Source: Rhabdophis nuchalis (lineage: Eukaryota > Chordata > Lepidosauria > Squamata > Natricidae). Taken from it: a DNA stretch of 64,000 nt. The stretch covers positions 63,924,605-63,988,604 of the forward strand of contig CM077643.1 in assembly GCA_039707465.1 (NCBI GenBank). The letters run 5' to 3'. A program made the translations under genes and the position numbers. This document shows, piece after piece, positions 23,844-36,905 of the stretch. The notes beneath the pieces were generated by a model. That model ran no database searches. It was given only the letters and a program-made list of their open reading frames with translations, and was not told where the DNA came from. Each line of letters opens with the position of its first letter. The first letter of the stretch is position 1.

Positions 23844-23945
23844 TTATCTACCTACTTAACTAACTACCTAACTACTCTCTCTACCTACCTACTGTATTTC
23901 TCTTTTTCTCTCTCCCTCCCTGTCTCTCCCTCTATCTACCTACCT
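23695..23945. repeat. (TC)n / (CTAC)n low-complexity tract
   Basis: Long TC runs (longest about 23782-23840) alternate with CTAC units. Open frames here are artefacts of the repeat. Confidence 0.95.
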
Positions 23946-24204
23946 ACTTTTTTAAAATTTGCCTCTTCAAAACCTTTGTGCATCTTATATTTCGGTGCGT
24001 CTTATACGCCGAAAAATACGGTAATTATATGCAGCATTTTGCTCATTGTTTTTAAAAAATTATAAAAGATTTATAATTTAATTATAATAATTTTCATATA
24101 ACCCTCCTGCTATGCAAAAATGGACAGTTTTTAGGACCAGGGTCAGCAACAGTCATATTAATGTTTAATCATGTTTAATGAAAAGAAGGGTTAGGGGTGA
24201 TATA

Positions 24205-24515
24205 ACAGTAGTGTTCCAATATCTCAGGGGTTGCCACAAAGAAGTGGGAGTCAAGCTATTCTCCAAAGCACCTGAGGGTAGAACAAGAAGCAATCAAGGA
24301 CAGAACCAACCTACAACTAAGGAGAAATTTCCTGACAGTGAGAACAATTAATCAGTGGAATGACTTGCCTCCAGAAGTTGTAAGTGCTCCAACACTGGAG
24401 GTTTTTAAAGAGATTGGACAAACATTTGTTGAAATGGTGTATGGTTTCCTGCTTGAGTAGAGGGGTGGACTAGAAGACTTCCAAGGTCCCCTCCAACTCT
24501 GTTATTCTGTTTTTT
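24205..24515 (+). mobile_element. CR1 (L3, snake-type) 3' copy
   Basis: Reads ggttgccacaaagaagtggg, then an ORF2 tail similar to LRRNFLTVRTINQWNDLPPE, and ends gtggactagaagacttccaa and actctgttattctg. The terminal microsatellite did not expand here. Confidence 0.8.
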
Positions 24516-24754
24516 CAAATATCTCCATGAACAAATCAAACAAGTTCCATCTAAATGACCTATAGTATTATGAGGAACTTCTCCATGCTTCCTCCTATTT
24601 GATTTACAAAAGTGAAGTTGACATTCAAATAATTAGTTCTTCAGTAACATGTGAATTGCCAGAACATCACCAGAACATCTGAAGGAGGTGGCTCTTTTCT
24701 CCTATTACTTTAATGCTGCCTCCAGAGTCTTTTGCTTGAGGTGGCCATCTTGTC

Positions 24755-24989
24755 CAGTGGTGGGATTCAAATTTTTTTACTACCGGTTCTATGGGTGTGG
24801 CTTGGTGGGCATGGCAGGGGAACGTTACTGCAAAATCCCCATTCCCTCCTGATCAGCTGGGACTCGGGAGGCAGAGAATAGATGGGGGAGGGGCCAGTCA
24901 TAGGTGGTATTTACTGGTTCTCCGAACTACTCAGGATTTCTGCTACTGGTTCTCCAGAACTGGTCAGAACCTGCTGAATATCACCTCTG
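24755..24989 (+). mobile_element. Non-autonomous hAT element (family A)
   Basis: Ends CAGTGGTGGGATTCAAA and TGAATATCACCTCTG. Duplication atcttgtc / atcttgac (24747-24754, 24990-24997). The interior is inverted relative to the 46585 copy. Confidence 0.85.
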
Positions 24990-24997
24990 ATCTTGAC

Positions 24998-25888
24998 TCT
25001 TTTGCTCACACAATAATTGGTTTGGCTTTGGGGCCTCAAAATATCTCTTGCTTATTTTTTCCTAATAATGATGAGTGGGGAAAAAAGAGACATAATAATT
25101 TCATAACAAGATTGTCTCAAAGTACAAGGTAACTTTGGATACTGGTAGTGCCAAACTATTTTTTCCCTCTAGTTTTTTGTAACACTTCATATATTCAAGA
25201 TGTATGTAATTATAATGCAAAGCAGGTGATGGGGAAAAACAAAGAAGGTACAAGGAGACTTTTTACAAAGAAAGATCTGTTCTGCATACAGAATTGCTCT
25301 GAGTGGGTGGAATATAACGGGCTGGATTCACATTATTGATTGCAGATAGGGGATGCCCATTCTGAATGCTTCTTCAGATAAAATACTTCCTATGAATAGA
25401 AAGATATCATCCCAAATTTGTCTGATCTGCTTGGCTCGGCTTTTTAAACATTAAGTTAACCAAGAAAGCACTACTAAATGTAATTTCTATACTGCCCGTC
25501 CATAGCTTGAAATAACATTTTACAAATTGAATTTTCTTATTCTGTTTTCCTGTGCAAATTATGCCAGCTGCAATGTTATAGACTACTCAACAATTCATGT
25601 CCCATTGGGTCATTGTTTCAGAGATATTTCCTTATCTAAAGAGAGAAAAAGAATGACCAAAGTTAAAAAAAAATGTTCTATGTTGGCTCTCTCCTTGATT
25701 GGTTTCCATCCATTGCTTTTTGCCCTGTCTTCAGGTGCTTTGGAGAATATGTTGAGGTCCCCCCTTTTTTGTAGCAGCCCCTCAAATACTGGGATAAGCA
25801 GTGGGAGTGAGAGTGAATTCTGACTCCTTGCTTGGCTTCCCTGTTGAGCTTCTTTGTGGGAGTTTGGCAAGGAACACTGGAAATCAAT
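24998..25888. other. RIN3 intron, nothing recognised
   Basis: Between a hAT element and a (CTTC)n tract. Part of 25690-25800 (gcaaccc-like, tggagaatatgttgaggtcc) may be an old CR1 fragment in reverse, but too decayed to call. Confidence 0.4.
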
Positions 25889-26045
25889 CCCTTCCTTCCT
25901 TCCTTCCTTCCTTCCTTCCTTCCTTCCTTCCTTCCTTCCTTCCTTCCTTCCTTCTGTGCTTCCTCCCTCCCTCCCACCCACCCATCCCCTTTCTAGCAGG
26001 TAGGTGGGTGGGAGGGAGGCAGGGAGGCAGGGAGGAAGCACAGGA
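25889..26045. repeat. (CTTC)n microsatellite with adjoining inverted repeat
   Basis: About 16 CTTC units (25889-25953), then TGTGCTTCCTCCCTCCC, which is matched in inverted form by GGGAGGGAGG and GAGGAAGCACA (26008-26042) around a short spacer. Confidence 0.85.
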
Positions 26046-26284
26046 TGGGGCAGTGCAGGATTGCGAGACTGGCTGGGAAACTGTCATAGAATACTGGAAA
26101 GGAAGATCATGTAACCAGACCAGAACTGGAACAGAAAGAATCATAAATTCCCCAAATGTCATTCCCTTGGGAGTCACGAGTCCTGGATTTTGGATAAATT
26201 CTGTAAGTTTGAAGTATCTTGGTTCAAATGTAGTTGCCATATAATGCACTGTTTTACCTAGTTAAAAGTCGTAACAACAAGGAT

Positions 26285-26302
26285 TTTAGTAGATAGATGA
26301 TT

Positions 26303-26346
<44 letters not shown>

Positions 26347-26403
26347 TTGATAGATGATGATGATAGATGATAGATGATAGACAGACAGACAGACAGACAG
26401 ACA
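26285..26403. repeat. (GATA)n and (GACA)n microsatellite
   Basis: Perfect GATA units at 26303-26345, degenerate GATGATAGAT units, then (CAGA)n. Confidence 0.95.
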
Positions 26404-26663
26404 TTATTTTTATACTCTGAGAATGGAGTTCCTTTTACTTAGGCATTATATTGGCAGCGCCAGGGAACAAGGAATTCCATTCAGGTGGACAAAGTAGGTT
26501 TTCCCCCACCACTCTTCCCTCCTTTGTGGGTTGAGGGAGCGTGCTCTCTATTCTACCTCAACCAGCCTCTTGAAGAGTTTTTTTTATTGCAGGTTAGTCA
26601 TTTCTATAAGCAGATTTGCAAGGTCACATGGCACCATGACTGGAAAATATCTATCCAACTTAC

Positions 26664-26736
26664 CTACTGACACAGTAGAATGCCACCAGTTTGAAGATGT
26701 CTTCAAACACAAGAAGAGATCCTTCCAGGTGCAATA
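26664..26736 (-). CDS. RIN3: RIN3 exon: SH2 C-terminal segment
   Basis: This short exon (73 bp: two bases, 23 codons, two bases) was found by searching for the conserved RIN motif FEDIFRLIAFYC. It encodes LHLEGSLLVFEDIFKLVAF followed by YCVS. The flanks are an acceptor tcatcag (26737-26740 side) and a donor gtaagt (26663 leftwards). Its phases fit the exons on both sides exactly: T+TA before it, and AG+A after it, giving the arginine of CVSR that precedes DLLPYTLRLP. The phase match on both sides makes a chance hit very unlikely. Confidence 0.93.
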
Positions 26737-27410
26737 CTGATGAGAAATAAGAAAAGTATTCAGGGATTGGTCTCACTATATCAGAGAGATTGATGCATGA
26801 TGGTCGCATTCTGAAATGGCCACTTCACAGCAGGAGAAATGGCAAAAAAAATGGTGATGTGTCCCATTTCATTGGTGCTGTTCAAAAAATAAAACTTACA
26901 GTGACAGATAACAATTTGACATTTGCCACAAATAATTTGCTGTGAAGTTGAAATGAAACTTATGAGCCAGAATCAAAATTGCTTACACTGTGGTTCCACT
27001 TCCTATCAATTTGTTTAAAACCTCCTTCTCAGAACAAGGATTCTATCCCATTGCTCAAATCTCACTTCACTCAGACGGAGCTACAAATCCTGCACACTGA
27101 TTATGCCTCAGCAACCTTTGATACGATTAAACAGAACAAAGCATTCTGCAATGAAAAGAAAGAGAATAGCTTAGCAAAAATAGTCCAGTAATTGGCAGAA
27201 AGCACAACATTATTTGGTCTGGAAAACAAGTACTATGACTTCTCCTATGTCTATTTGAAAAGAAAAACTAGCACCTTCTCTAGAGCGAAGAGATAATGTA
27301 GTTATGGAATGACTGGGAATGACAAGTTAAAAATTAGAAGGCACCTAAGTGGGGAGAATGCATAAAGCAAAGTATCTCTTGAATGAAGACTTGTCTCATA
27401 TATATATATA

Positions 27411-29880
27411 TCCGAGGCAGCTCGGGAGTTCATGGCTTCCATGACCTGACCCAAGTAGTTTAGGGCCCCACTCACGACGGAGGACACACGCTGGATTTCA
27501 TTTTTGCCTCTGGCCAGTGGAGGAGTGATCTAGGAACTGGGGATTTAGTCATCTTACCCTTGTCATGGACAGATCACTCTCTCCTTCGGCTGGACTTTCC
27601 AATTGCCTCACCCCACCGCGGAACCTGATATGCCAAGATGGTTCCGCCCCAGGCGCCTGATGGATCCCGAAAGGTTCCAGATGGAGCTTGGGCCATTACC
27701 TGTATCCTTGACCCGCGACTCGACTGAGGACTTAGTGGCCGCATGGTACAGTGCGGCCATGGGACCTTGGACCGGGTCGCGCTCTTGCGGCCTCTTACGC
27801 GGCGTCGACTCACCCAGGTTCCTTGGTTTTCCGAGGAGCTGAGGGAGATGAAACGCCGCAAGAGATGCCTAGAGAGTAGGTGGAGATCCTCTCAGTCCGA
27901 ATCTGACCGAGCACTGGTAAGAGCCCACTTCAGGACTTACCTAGTGGCGATAAGAGTGGCCAAACGTGATTATTATGCCACCCTTATCGCATCCCTGCAG
28001 CCCTGTTTGGGGTGACCCGCTCCCTCCTTCAACAGAAGCCGCGGGAAGCCCCTTTACAGGGCAGAGCAGAGGATTTTGGAGAGTATCTGCAGGATAAAAT
28101 CGCTCAGATTCAGAGTGAGTTGCCCCCCACAGATAGTAGTCTAGAGGGACTATCCGATGCAGGCCTTGAGACAATTTTATGGGAGGATTTTGACTTTGTC
28201 ACTGCCGATGATATGGACATATGGATATGATAAGGCCACCACATGTTTATTGGACTCATGTCCCTCCTGGCTTGTACTGGCATCCTGGGAGGTTACACAA
28301 GGCTGGCTCCAGGATATAGTGAACGCCTCTTTGAGTGAGGGGTTCTTGCCTACCGCCCTGAAAGAGGCGGTGGTGAGACCCCTCCTCAAGAAGCCTTCCC
28401 TGGACCCAGCATTGTTGGTAAACTACTGTCCGGTCTCCAACCTCCTCTTTTTAGCGAAGGTTATAGAGAGTGTGGTGGCACAGCAGTTTCCCCACCACCT
28501 GGAGGAAATTGATTATCTAGACCCGTGCCAGTCCGGCTTTCGACCTGGTCACAGCACGGAGATGGCATTGGTCGCGTTGGTGGATGATCTCTGGAGGGCA
28601 CGGGATAGAGGTTGTTCCTCTATCCGGGTCCTGTTAGACCTCTCAGCGGCTTTTGATACCATCGACCATGGTATCCTATTGCACCGACTGGGGGGGTTGG
28701 GGGTGGGAGGCACCGTTTTACGGTGGTTCTCCTCCTACCTCTCCGGTTCGTCGCAATTCGTGTTGATAGGAGGGCAGAGGTCGACTTCGAGGCCCCTCAC
28801 ATGTGGAGTGCCACAGGGGTTGGTCCTCTCACCACTCCTGTTCAACACGTATATGAAGCCGCTGGGTGAGATCATCCATGGTTTTGTGGTAGAGTACCAT
28901 CTGTACGCTGATGACACTCAGCTATACATCTCTACCCCAAACCACCCCAACGATGCCGTCGAGGTGATGTCCCGGTGTTTGGAGGCTGTACGGATCTGGA
29001 TGGGCAGTAATAAACTCAAACTCAACCCGTCCAAGACTGAGTGGCTGTGGTTCCCGGCGTCCCGGTTTAGCCAGGCGACTCCATCGCTGCCCATGGGGGG
29101 GCAAATTATTGGCCCCCGTGGAGAGGGCGTGCAATTTAGGAGTCCTCCTGGATTAACGGCTGTCCTTGGAGGACCATGTGACGGCCATGGCCAGGGGGGC
29201 GTTTTACCAGGTCCGCCTGGTCCGCCAATTGCGCCCCTTACTTGACCGGGACGCCCTTCGCACAGTCACACAAGCACTCGTGACATCCCGTCTGGACTAC
29301 TGTAACGCTCTCTACATGGGGCTCCCCTTGAGATGCACTCGAAGGTAAGGTTAGTTCAGAATGCGGCTGTGTGGGTGATTATGGCAGCCTAAAGGCAGTC
29401 CCATATAACACCTCTCCTGCGCAAGCTGCACTGGCTACCTGTGACCTTTCGGGTGCATTACAAGGTATTGATGACCATCTTTAAGGTGCTCCATGGCACG
29501 GGGCCTAGTTACCTGCGAGACCGTCTGCTGCCCCATACGTCCCTTCGACCGATTCGCTCCCACAGAGAGGGTCTTCTCTGGGTGCTGTCGGCCAGGCAAT
29601 GCCGGTTGGTGACGCCCAGGGGAAGGGCCTTCTCTGTGGTGGGCCCAACCCTCTGGAACGACCTACCTCCCAAACTCCGTGTCATCTCGGACCTCCGCCT
29701 GTTCCGCCAGCGCTTAAAAACACATTTTTTCCATCTAGCCGGCCTGGCATGAACTACCCGATACCGAACTGAGTATTAGTTGATCAAAGTTTTAATTTGG
29801 GGGTTTTAATTATGTTTTAGCACAGGGTTGAGTTTAATGTAGTTTTTCGAGTCCCTTCGGGGAGAGAGAGCGGTTTATAA
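27411..29880 (+). mobile_element. Long degraded CR1 LINE (endonuclease tail, RT, 3' UTR)
   Basis: From 27411 the text gives the end of the CR1 endonuclease region, then the linker (REMKRRKRCLESRWRSSQSE at about 27850). The RT part lies at 28157-29245 with [23 protein letters not shown] and [10 protein letters not shown]. It closes with the usual C-terminus at 29510-29750. Frameshifts at about 27740, 28010, 28200 and 29110 and a small loss at 29345 break it. It is 5'-truncated next to a (TA)n run at 27399. Dead, but colinear with the intact copy at 51827-54127. Confidence 0.92.
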
Positions 29881-29946
29881 ATTAAAATTAAAATTAAAAT
29901 TAAAATTAAAATTAAAATTAAAATTAAAATTAAAATTAAAATTAAA

Positions 29947-29995
<49 letters not shown>
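29875..29995. repeat. (AAAATT)n then (ATT)n LINE-tail microsatellite
   Basis: About 12 AAAATT units continue the CR1 3' end and change to about 16 ATT units. It then meets a second LINE 3' end. Confidence 0.95.
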
Positions 29996-29997
<2 letters not shown>

Positions 29998-30090
29998 TTG
30001 TATTTGTTTTTAATTTTCCTGTGCGCCGCCCCAGGTGAGAGTGGGAGTTGGGTGTGGGATATAAATACGAATAAAATAAAAATAAATATA
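29996..30090 (+). mobile_element. Second LINE 3' end abutting the CR1 tail
   Basis: Contains ttttcctgtgcgccgcccc and gtgtgggatataaatacgaa followed by AAATAAAAATAAAT, a second 3' terminus about 110 bp after the first. Confidence 0.65.
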
Positions 30091-30712
30091 TTGGGGTGTT
30101 TTTTTTGCAACAGTATAGAAATGGTTTGTTGTTACCTTTTTTGTTTTTTAATTGCCAACTCCAGTCTAAACCCTGGAACTTTGGGGAGGGTTGCTGAGTC
30201 TAACTGCTGACATTGTGCAGTGACTCCAATTTGAAGGGAGAAATATGATTCAGGTACTTGTGGGTTTCCATGTAACAATTGTAAAAACCTCCTTGAATTA
30301 ATCTTCTTCTTGTAATTCTGTACAAGACCAGAAAGGATGTCATTGTTTACGGACTTGCTACAAGGTACTATGGGTATGCCCACACATACTATAAATCACT
30401 TTTTCCTTAGTCATTCCAAGGAGGGTTGATTCAACTTTTGGCCAAGTACAGTTATAACAGGAATACCTGGAGGAAGGGAAGGGAGGAAGGGATTTCCTTG
30501 TTAAACTTGATTTAAAATTTTAACTCAGGTCTCTGCAGGAGGGAAGAGGGGCAGGTGAAAAATTCAAGATGGTGCCACAATTATGCAAGTCACAGATCTG
30601 CCCTATTTTATTTTGTTTTTGTATGAGATGACAAATCATCTCATCACATTTAACTCACTTTCACATATTGGTAGGGTTTTGTTTGTGGATGGCTCTTAAA
30701 TTCCATCCTGAG

Positions 30713-30885
30713 CAGTGGTGGGATTTTCTTACCTTCCCTACCGGTTCACAAATGTGAGCTTGCGCACTGCCTTCTGTGCATGCGCAGAAGGTCAGGCATT
30801 ACGTCAGGGCGTGTGGGTGGAGTCTCCCACAGCCGCCACTACCGGTTCTCCCGAACTGGAGAGGACCAGCTAAATACCATCTCTG
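30713..30885 (+). mobile_element. Non-autonomous hAT element (family A, short)
   Basis: Ends CAGTGGTGGGATTTTC and AAATACCATCTCTG. Perfect 8-bp duplication atcctgag (30705-30712, 30886-30893). Contains the self-complementary TGCATGCGCAGAAGG block. Confidence 0.9.
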
Positions 30886-30893
30886 ATCCTGAG

Positions 30894-32596
30894 TATGTGT
30901 TCTTGTGAAATCTGTAAGTTTGCTCACTGTTATGTGACAATTAAGACCCGGTTTCACTAAAGCTCCTGCATAACCTTTGTTTTCACATTTAGTCTGACAA
31001 ATACATTTTCTAAAACACCCACACACTCTGGAGACAAGACAAATTAAGTGCTGTTTTCCCAAAAAAAATTCAGAAAAGAGGAAATGGTGACCCTTTGTTA
31101 GAAGCAGGCTTTTTCAAGAAGCTCAGCTGAACAGGAAAAGGATTTAGCTTCATAATGGAATTTTTTTTTAATGAAGCTGGCTATCTCGAGCTATGCCTCA
31201 AATCACCAGGTGGAGCTAACATCAACTCTGTTATACCTTTAGTCAGTAACCAACTTTGACCAGGGCATGGAAATGACCTTGACTCAGGAAGTCCGGTCAC
31301 CCTGTCAATAGCAAATTAATAGTTGGAGAACCCTAACTCAGGGCTGTTTCCTCCCTTATCCTCCACTCTATGCCATTTTGCTTTTTCCTTTGTATTTTCA
31401 CTGTCCTTAAAGTGAAAAACACAAATAGATTGCAACCTGAATAGTTAAACTCAAGAGTTGATAGAGGCTATTACCATCTGCTGAAAAGTTTATCCAGCAC
31501 AGAAGACAGGCTCTCCCTAATCAGTGCTGGCCAAAAACCTCATTTTCTGACACCAGCTACTCCTAAAAGGCATTCCCCCTTTGAATTCCAGTCCTTTAAA
31601 AAAAACACCCCACTGTACCATTAAATCTTATTATTTTCATCATCCCTCCCTCTGAAATAACACAATGCCTAGTGTTACTAGAGATGTGTCTGCTCACTGG
31701 GCTGCTTAGGGCTATTCCTACCATATAGAACAAAAATAGGTGGTTAAAACCAAAACACCCAGTAATCTTCATGGTGGAGAAGGGATTTAACTCCAAATCA
31801 GTGTTCATTTCCTGAGCTAGAATTTTGGCTCCAACAGCATGATGTGAGTCCAAATTGTGACAAATATTTGCAGGAATGTTTCTCTGGTACTGTGCTTCAT
31901 TCTTGGTTGCATAATTCTATAATCTGCTTTTTATATTAGCCTGACTTTAATACTTCTATTTGTAAAAGTCAACCAATCTAAACTGAATCACAGTTCACCT
32001 CAATAATATCCCTTTGCCTTTCACATTTAATCTACTTATAGTGCTTTCTGAAAGCTGCTAAAGCAATACAACTATTAAAGCCATGCTAGCCTTTCACAAA
32101 ATGACTTAAGAAATCTATTAGACTGTCAGACAGGTCTTTGCTTCCCTCAGAAAATAAAAATAAGAGAACATTTATTTTTTTTAATTACTAGAATTCGCGA
32201 ATAGATGGGCAACTTACCCAAAAGGCACCAGAGGCACGACCCTGAGCTTACTCCTCCAATGTGCTGTGGTCACGGTTACTAAATATGGAGAACTGACACA
32301 GCTATCTTTGGCACATTGCTGGAGCTAAAAATAAAACCAGTGACCATGATTGGAAAGCAACATCTCCAAGGCTCCACTCTGTTTATCTGTGAGACAATGT
32401 CTTGGCATTTTAAAGGATCACGTTTGAAAGTCTGCCGTAGTTGTTCTTATGCTACTTCTAGAGCTGTTTGATTCTCTGCTGTTGTTGGGAAAAAAATGTT
32501 CTGCCCTTTGGTCATACCAACTTCAGAGGGAGTAGTGATTGAACAACCAGAAGGTAGGTTCCTTTGTCCCCAATATGCCATTCCCTAAAAAGGTAC
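30894..32596. other. RIN3 intron, nothing recognised
   Basis: No exon or clear repeat boundary seen. Confidence 0.5.
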
Positions 32597-32604
32597 CCTG
32601 GTAC

Positions 32605-32783
32605 CAGCAGTGGGATTTCCTATCTTCTCTACTGGTTTGCAAATGTGAGTGCACACACCGTGTCTGCACATGCACACCACCTTTTGCGCATGCGCAGTGC
32701 TTGCACATTATGTTGGGGTGGGTGGGTGGAGCTCCCACAGCCGCCACTACCGGCTCGCCCAAACCGGCTGAATACCATCTCTG
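32605..32783 (+). mobile_element. Non-autonomous hAT element (family A, short)
   Basis: Ends CAGCAGTGGGATTTCC and AATACCATCTCTG. Duplication cctggtac / cctggcac (32597-32604, 32784-32791). Same subtype as 30713, sharing CCCACAGCCGCCACTACCGG. Confidence 0.85.
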
Positions 32784-32791
32784 CCTGGCAC

Positions 32792-34330
32792 TCATTCTGA
32801 AAACAGACTAAGAAGAAATCTCATGTCCTGTAGACCAGTATGTGCATTTCCCATGTTATTAGAAAGTTAATATAAAAGCAATATTAACATATTTTTTAAA
32901 TCAGAAAACAGAATTAAAACATTCTTGGGGAACAGTCCAACAAAGCTAAAGTAATTGCTAAAAAGTATAAAATCATAGTAAAGAATCACGAAAACTCCGA
33001 ACATTACAATGGCTCCTAAAATACCTGAGAAATAAAGACAAAGATTTGATTTGTTGCCCCAAAGTTCATAACTTTAGCATCAAATGAGCTTTTTGGAGGA
33101 GGTTGCACTTCCTCAAACAAGGCCCTTTTTCTGACAGACACCAGCATTTCCTCATTATTAAGGGACAGCTGGAGAAGAAGCTCAGATGAAGTTTTTATAT
33201 GCCTAGAAGTTAAATATAGCAGCAGTCATACCAGTTGTAAGACTTTTTGACAGAAAACCTGCAGAAGACCTCATTACTGTGCCAGAGTCCTTTATGCTAT
33301 AAATGCTTAAGCATTTTAACACCAATGCCTTAGGAATGAGGTCCAATGCTGCTTAGGAATTTATGGTTTTCATGTCCCAGATTATGTCAATCCCTAGTCA
33401 TATATTGGTGATTAGCAGTTTAAACCAGAACAAATGGGGTGTGGATCTGAAAATGGGAGACATTACTGTTAGTTTTTGGCCACGATCTGATCGATTACTT
33501 TTTGGTCAAGCTGCACATTACTGTTGCCTACAACTGTTGTCCCACCACTGTAGAAGTGGTAGGTGAAAATGTATCTCAATGGCTTCCTGTAAGGACATGG
33601 GAATTTTCTGAAACCTCTGAAAGGCATCACCACTCTGTACCTAGTTGCCTTCTGGAATAAATCTGAGATACCAGAGGGTTCAATGTCCTCTCATTGCTCT
33701 TTAATGACTACATGAACATCCTGGGAGGGGACATCTGTTTTGGTGTGTGTCATGTGCATGTGTGTGAAAGAGAGAAAGAGAGAACATTACTGATATTAAA
33801 TTATACATTGCCAACCCAAACCAGAGATGCTGACTTGTGATATAAGTCCTAGCTCTTGAACCTGTGAAAAACTGCATGAGTAGAAATAACCTAAGCCTCA
33901 GTCCTAGCAAGAGGATGACTGTCTTATCTGGAACTATTCTAGTTCCATGACTGTTCCAACATTAGTTCTGGACAGATTTGTCTCCCCATAAGAAAAATAG
34001 GCATTGTGATCAGGGACACTTTGCTCAGCTGAGACTGGTGAATCGGTTTTTGACTACTTGGACATACTGGCAACTGGGATCCATGACTTTATACTCATCT
34101 TTAACATGCTTTATATGAAGCTGACACAAATTATTCAAAATGGGTAGATTGCAATGAGGATTGGAAAACTGTTTCCCCCCGATTGTGAGCTTCTGGGCTT
34201 TTTTCTTGCAAGGATAAATACAATGGGAGCAGGGTCCAGTTGATGGGCGATGTCCTGCATATCCTATTGTCACCATTCATATGCTTGAGACTTATTTTAT
34301 TTTAGTCAGAGGAAAGAGCAAAAACCAGTT
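32792..34330. other. RIN3 intron, nothing recognised
   Basis: No exon or repeat boundary recognised. Confidence 0.5.
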
Positions 34331-34334
34331 TGTA

Positions 34335-34366
<32 letters not shown>

Positions 34367-34718
34367 TGTGTTTTCCAGCATAACTCTGGAATGCCTCAAG
34401 CAATTTCAACCAAATTGGGTACACAAATGACCTACTCCCTGGAAAAAAATACTATGGGGATAAGACACCCCTAACACCTCTCAGGGTGTGTGTTCTGTTA
34501 AGATTCAGCCTGTTGTGACTTAAAATGGCTTCTACTGCACTGCCGTAAAATGGTTTCTACTGTACAGTGCAGTGGAGTTGCAAGGGTAACGGCTTCACAG
34601 TACTCCACAAGGGGGTTCCCTCTGGTAAGGGAGGGAAATAAAACATTAGAAATTACATTTGGTCCAGACATTTCCCCCTTATAAATAAATATCCGGGCAA
34701 CACAAGGTTATTAGGTAG
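34331..34718 (+). mobile_element. Helitron-like non-autonomous element (tentative) with (TG)n
   Basis: A (TG)n tract (34331-34371) is followed by ttttccagcataactctgga and a body of a recurrent squamate repeat. It ends near atccgggcaacacaaggtta and ttaggtagtat. That end resembles a Helitron terminus: a short GC hairpin followed a few bases later by CTRR-like bases, here GTAG with one change. Confidence 0.35.
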
Positions 34719-36897
34719 TATAAGATATGGCTGAGATATATCACCAAGAAGGTCTTAAGCCATATATTCCAGGCTGTTCTCCAAAAGATTTATCCCTAGC
34801 CCTCTCATGGCAGGATAAACTGCAGTTCAGTCCACAGAGCTATAGGAGGCCCCAGATGTAGAAGATTACAGATTTAAACACAGATGAATAAATTTCAAGG
34901 ATTACTTCTGATACTTGGGCAGGAATGTGCCTTGGCTTCAGATATTTTTACCACCTACAACTGTAGATGGCTTGGCTCCACCAGATCAGAACCTTGGGTG
35001 TACATGATCTTATTTATTGTCTTGACCAGCCTTCCAACCACTCCCAGTATCCTGATCCTGCTACTTGTCCTGCTCCAATCAGTCTCCTTTCTAAGAATCT
35101 CTCATTCATTCTGAATTGTGTCTGATGGTTATTATTCTTCACTCCACTCTCAGGCCTTCAGAGAATGTTCTGAAGTCATATTGGAAGATAACTGGAATGC
35201 TTCCATCTGTCATTACTTCTCCTTATGTAATATGCAAAATTGCAATCTAGAATCTGTACTCCAAGAGCTTACAACTTGAAGGAAATACACTGCTGGAGTA
35301 ATCAAAGGGAGGACAATAGGATCTGGAACAAACTAGAGAGAACAGATCTCAAGAAGTGCCTGGGATCTGTTAAAGTGATGGACACTCTCATTAGATAAAA
35401 TTCTCAAAAAATAGCATGTGCCCAATATTTGTTGGGAGACTACCTGGAAGACAGCCATCCGTTAGCTTGTTTCCCTCCACCTCTCTTCTCGTTCAATTTG
35501 GCCTCATCTAGAACTAGCTGTGAGATCTGATTGGAACCAACAAATATTTGATTTCTTTGGACCCAGAGCTGCATTTGGCTACATCTATTTTCCAGCTGCA
35601 GCAAAAGGAGGTATTCAGTCATTTTGGCTGAGATCACTACCATTTGGTTCCAGCCTCCTAGAATGATCTCATACACAGGCTGCATAATGACTGGTCCTAA
35701 ATAGAAAGATTCAACAATAGGATACAAAGGTAACCTCAAGGGCCATTGCTGATCCATGTTGCAATTAGTTTAGACATTTTTCATGAACTATGTTAAAATA
35801 TGCTCCACTGTATTTGGAGGATTAATGATGTTTTGCAAAGAATACTGAATTACAATCCATTTCCAGATAAATACAGAAACAAGCTAAAGCTAAACGGTCT
35901 GCTCAATTGAAAGAATAAAGCTGTCTTTTCTAAGCCTCTGTCTTGTTTTTCTCTTTCCATTTACTCATAAGTTTCCGTACGAATGGTGCAGAAATGCAGC
36001 AGTGATGTCATACCTTTGTGATTGTTCAAGCTAATTTAACTCTCTCTGAATCACGATACAAGTTGTATGCCATAGAACCCATGAATATTCCCCAGGTATT
36101 TCCATAGTTCTAGGCACAGATACATGTCAGTGCAAACTATTTGGAGAAATGTTTTTTTTTAACTTCTCTCCAAAAGTAGCTGCTCGGCAAACATGAGGTT
36201 GTGCAATGCTGCTTATCAGAAAATGAGATCAAATGTGCTGAGGAATTGAAGTCTTTTACACAGCTTTTTTTTCAGAAACAGGACACTGTCAAGTTCAATT
36301 GCTGAATGGTTTGAAAGCTTGTGTAGATATACCTTCACACACCCCCACCCCGTTTTAAAATATTTCGCTTCTTTGACACAACTCATTACCCTTGAGAATG
36401 TGGCTTCTGAGAATAGCTAGGACAAAAGAATTAATCTGCAAGAGGCCACTGTGGGCCAAGCCATAGAGAGCAACATTCTAAATGTTTTAGTACTCTGGAA
36501 TAGCCATTAGCATTTGCATTCACTTAATAACCTTTTTACCAGGAATTGGGAGCAGCAATGAAATGAAAAGTAACCTGGAAAATTGCCAGAGAGATGTGGT
36601 GTTTAAGGAGGGACACACAACCCATTTCAAAACTCAAGGAAGGAAAATGTCATCTCCTTTTATGAGCAAGCAGGTAAAACTAATGTAGCATAGTATGTAA
36701 CACAGGTTCAGCCTTTTTCATGATGTTTTATATTCTGAATCAGTCTTACTCAGAAGACTGTATATTACATATACAGCATGATATTAACTGTTGATCCAAG
36801 CTAAAGTGGCCTTATGTCCAAATTTGTCCGCATTTTATTTTAAGGGCCACGCAGTCTTAGTTGGTTAAAGATTAAAAACTGGGAGCTTCGTAGAGTT
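34719..36897. other. RIN3 intron, nothing recognised
   Basis: A 105-codon minus-strand open frame (35440-35757) lies here, with no recognised motif, no splice context matching RIN3 phase and no repeat identity. Taken as chance. Confidence 0.45.
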
Positions 36898-36905
36898 CGA
36901 TATAA

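Noticed and set aside
23695..23945. CRISPR-like or regulatory repeat array
   Set aside because: Simple TC and CTAC microsatellites without unique spacers; the genome is eukaryotic.
35440..35757. 105-codon minus-strand frame in a RIN3 intron
   Set aside because: No recognised motif, no matching splice phase and no repeat identity; kept only as an unassigned frame.
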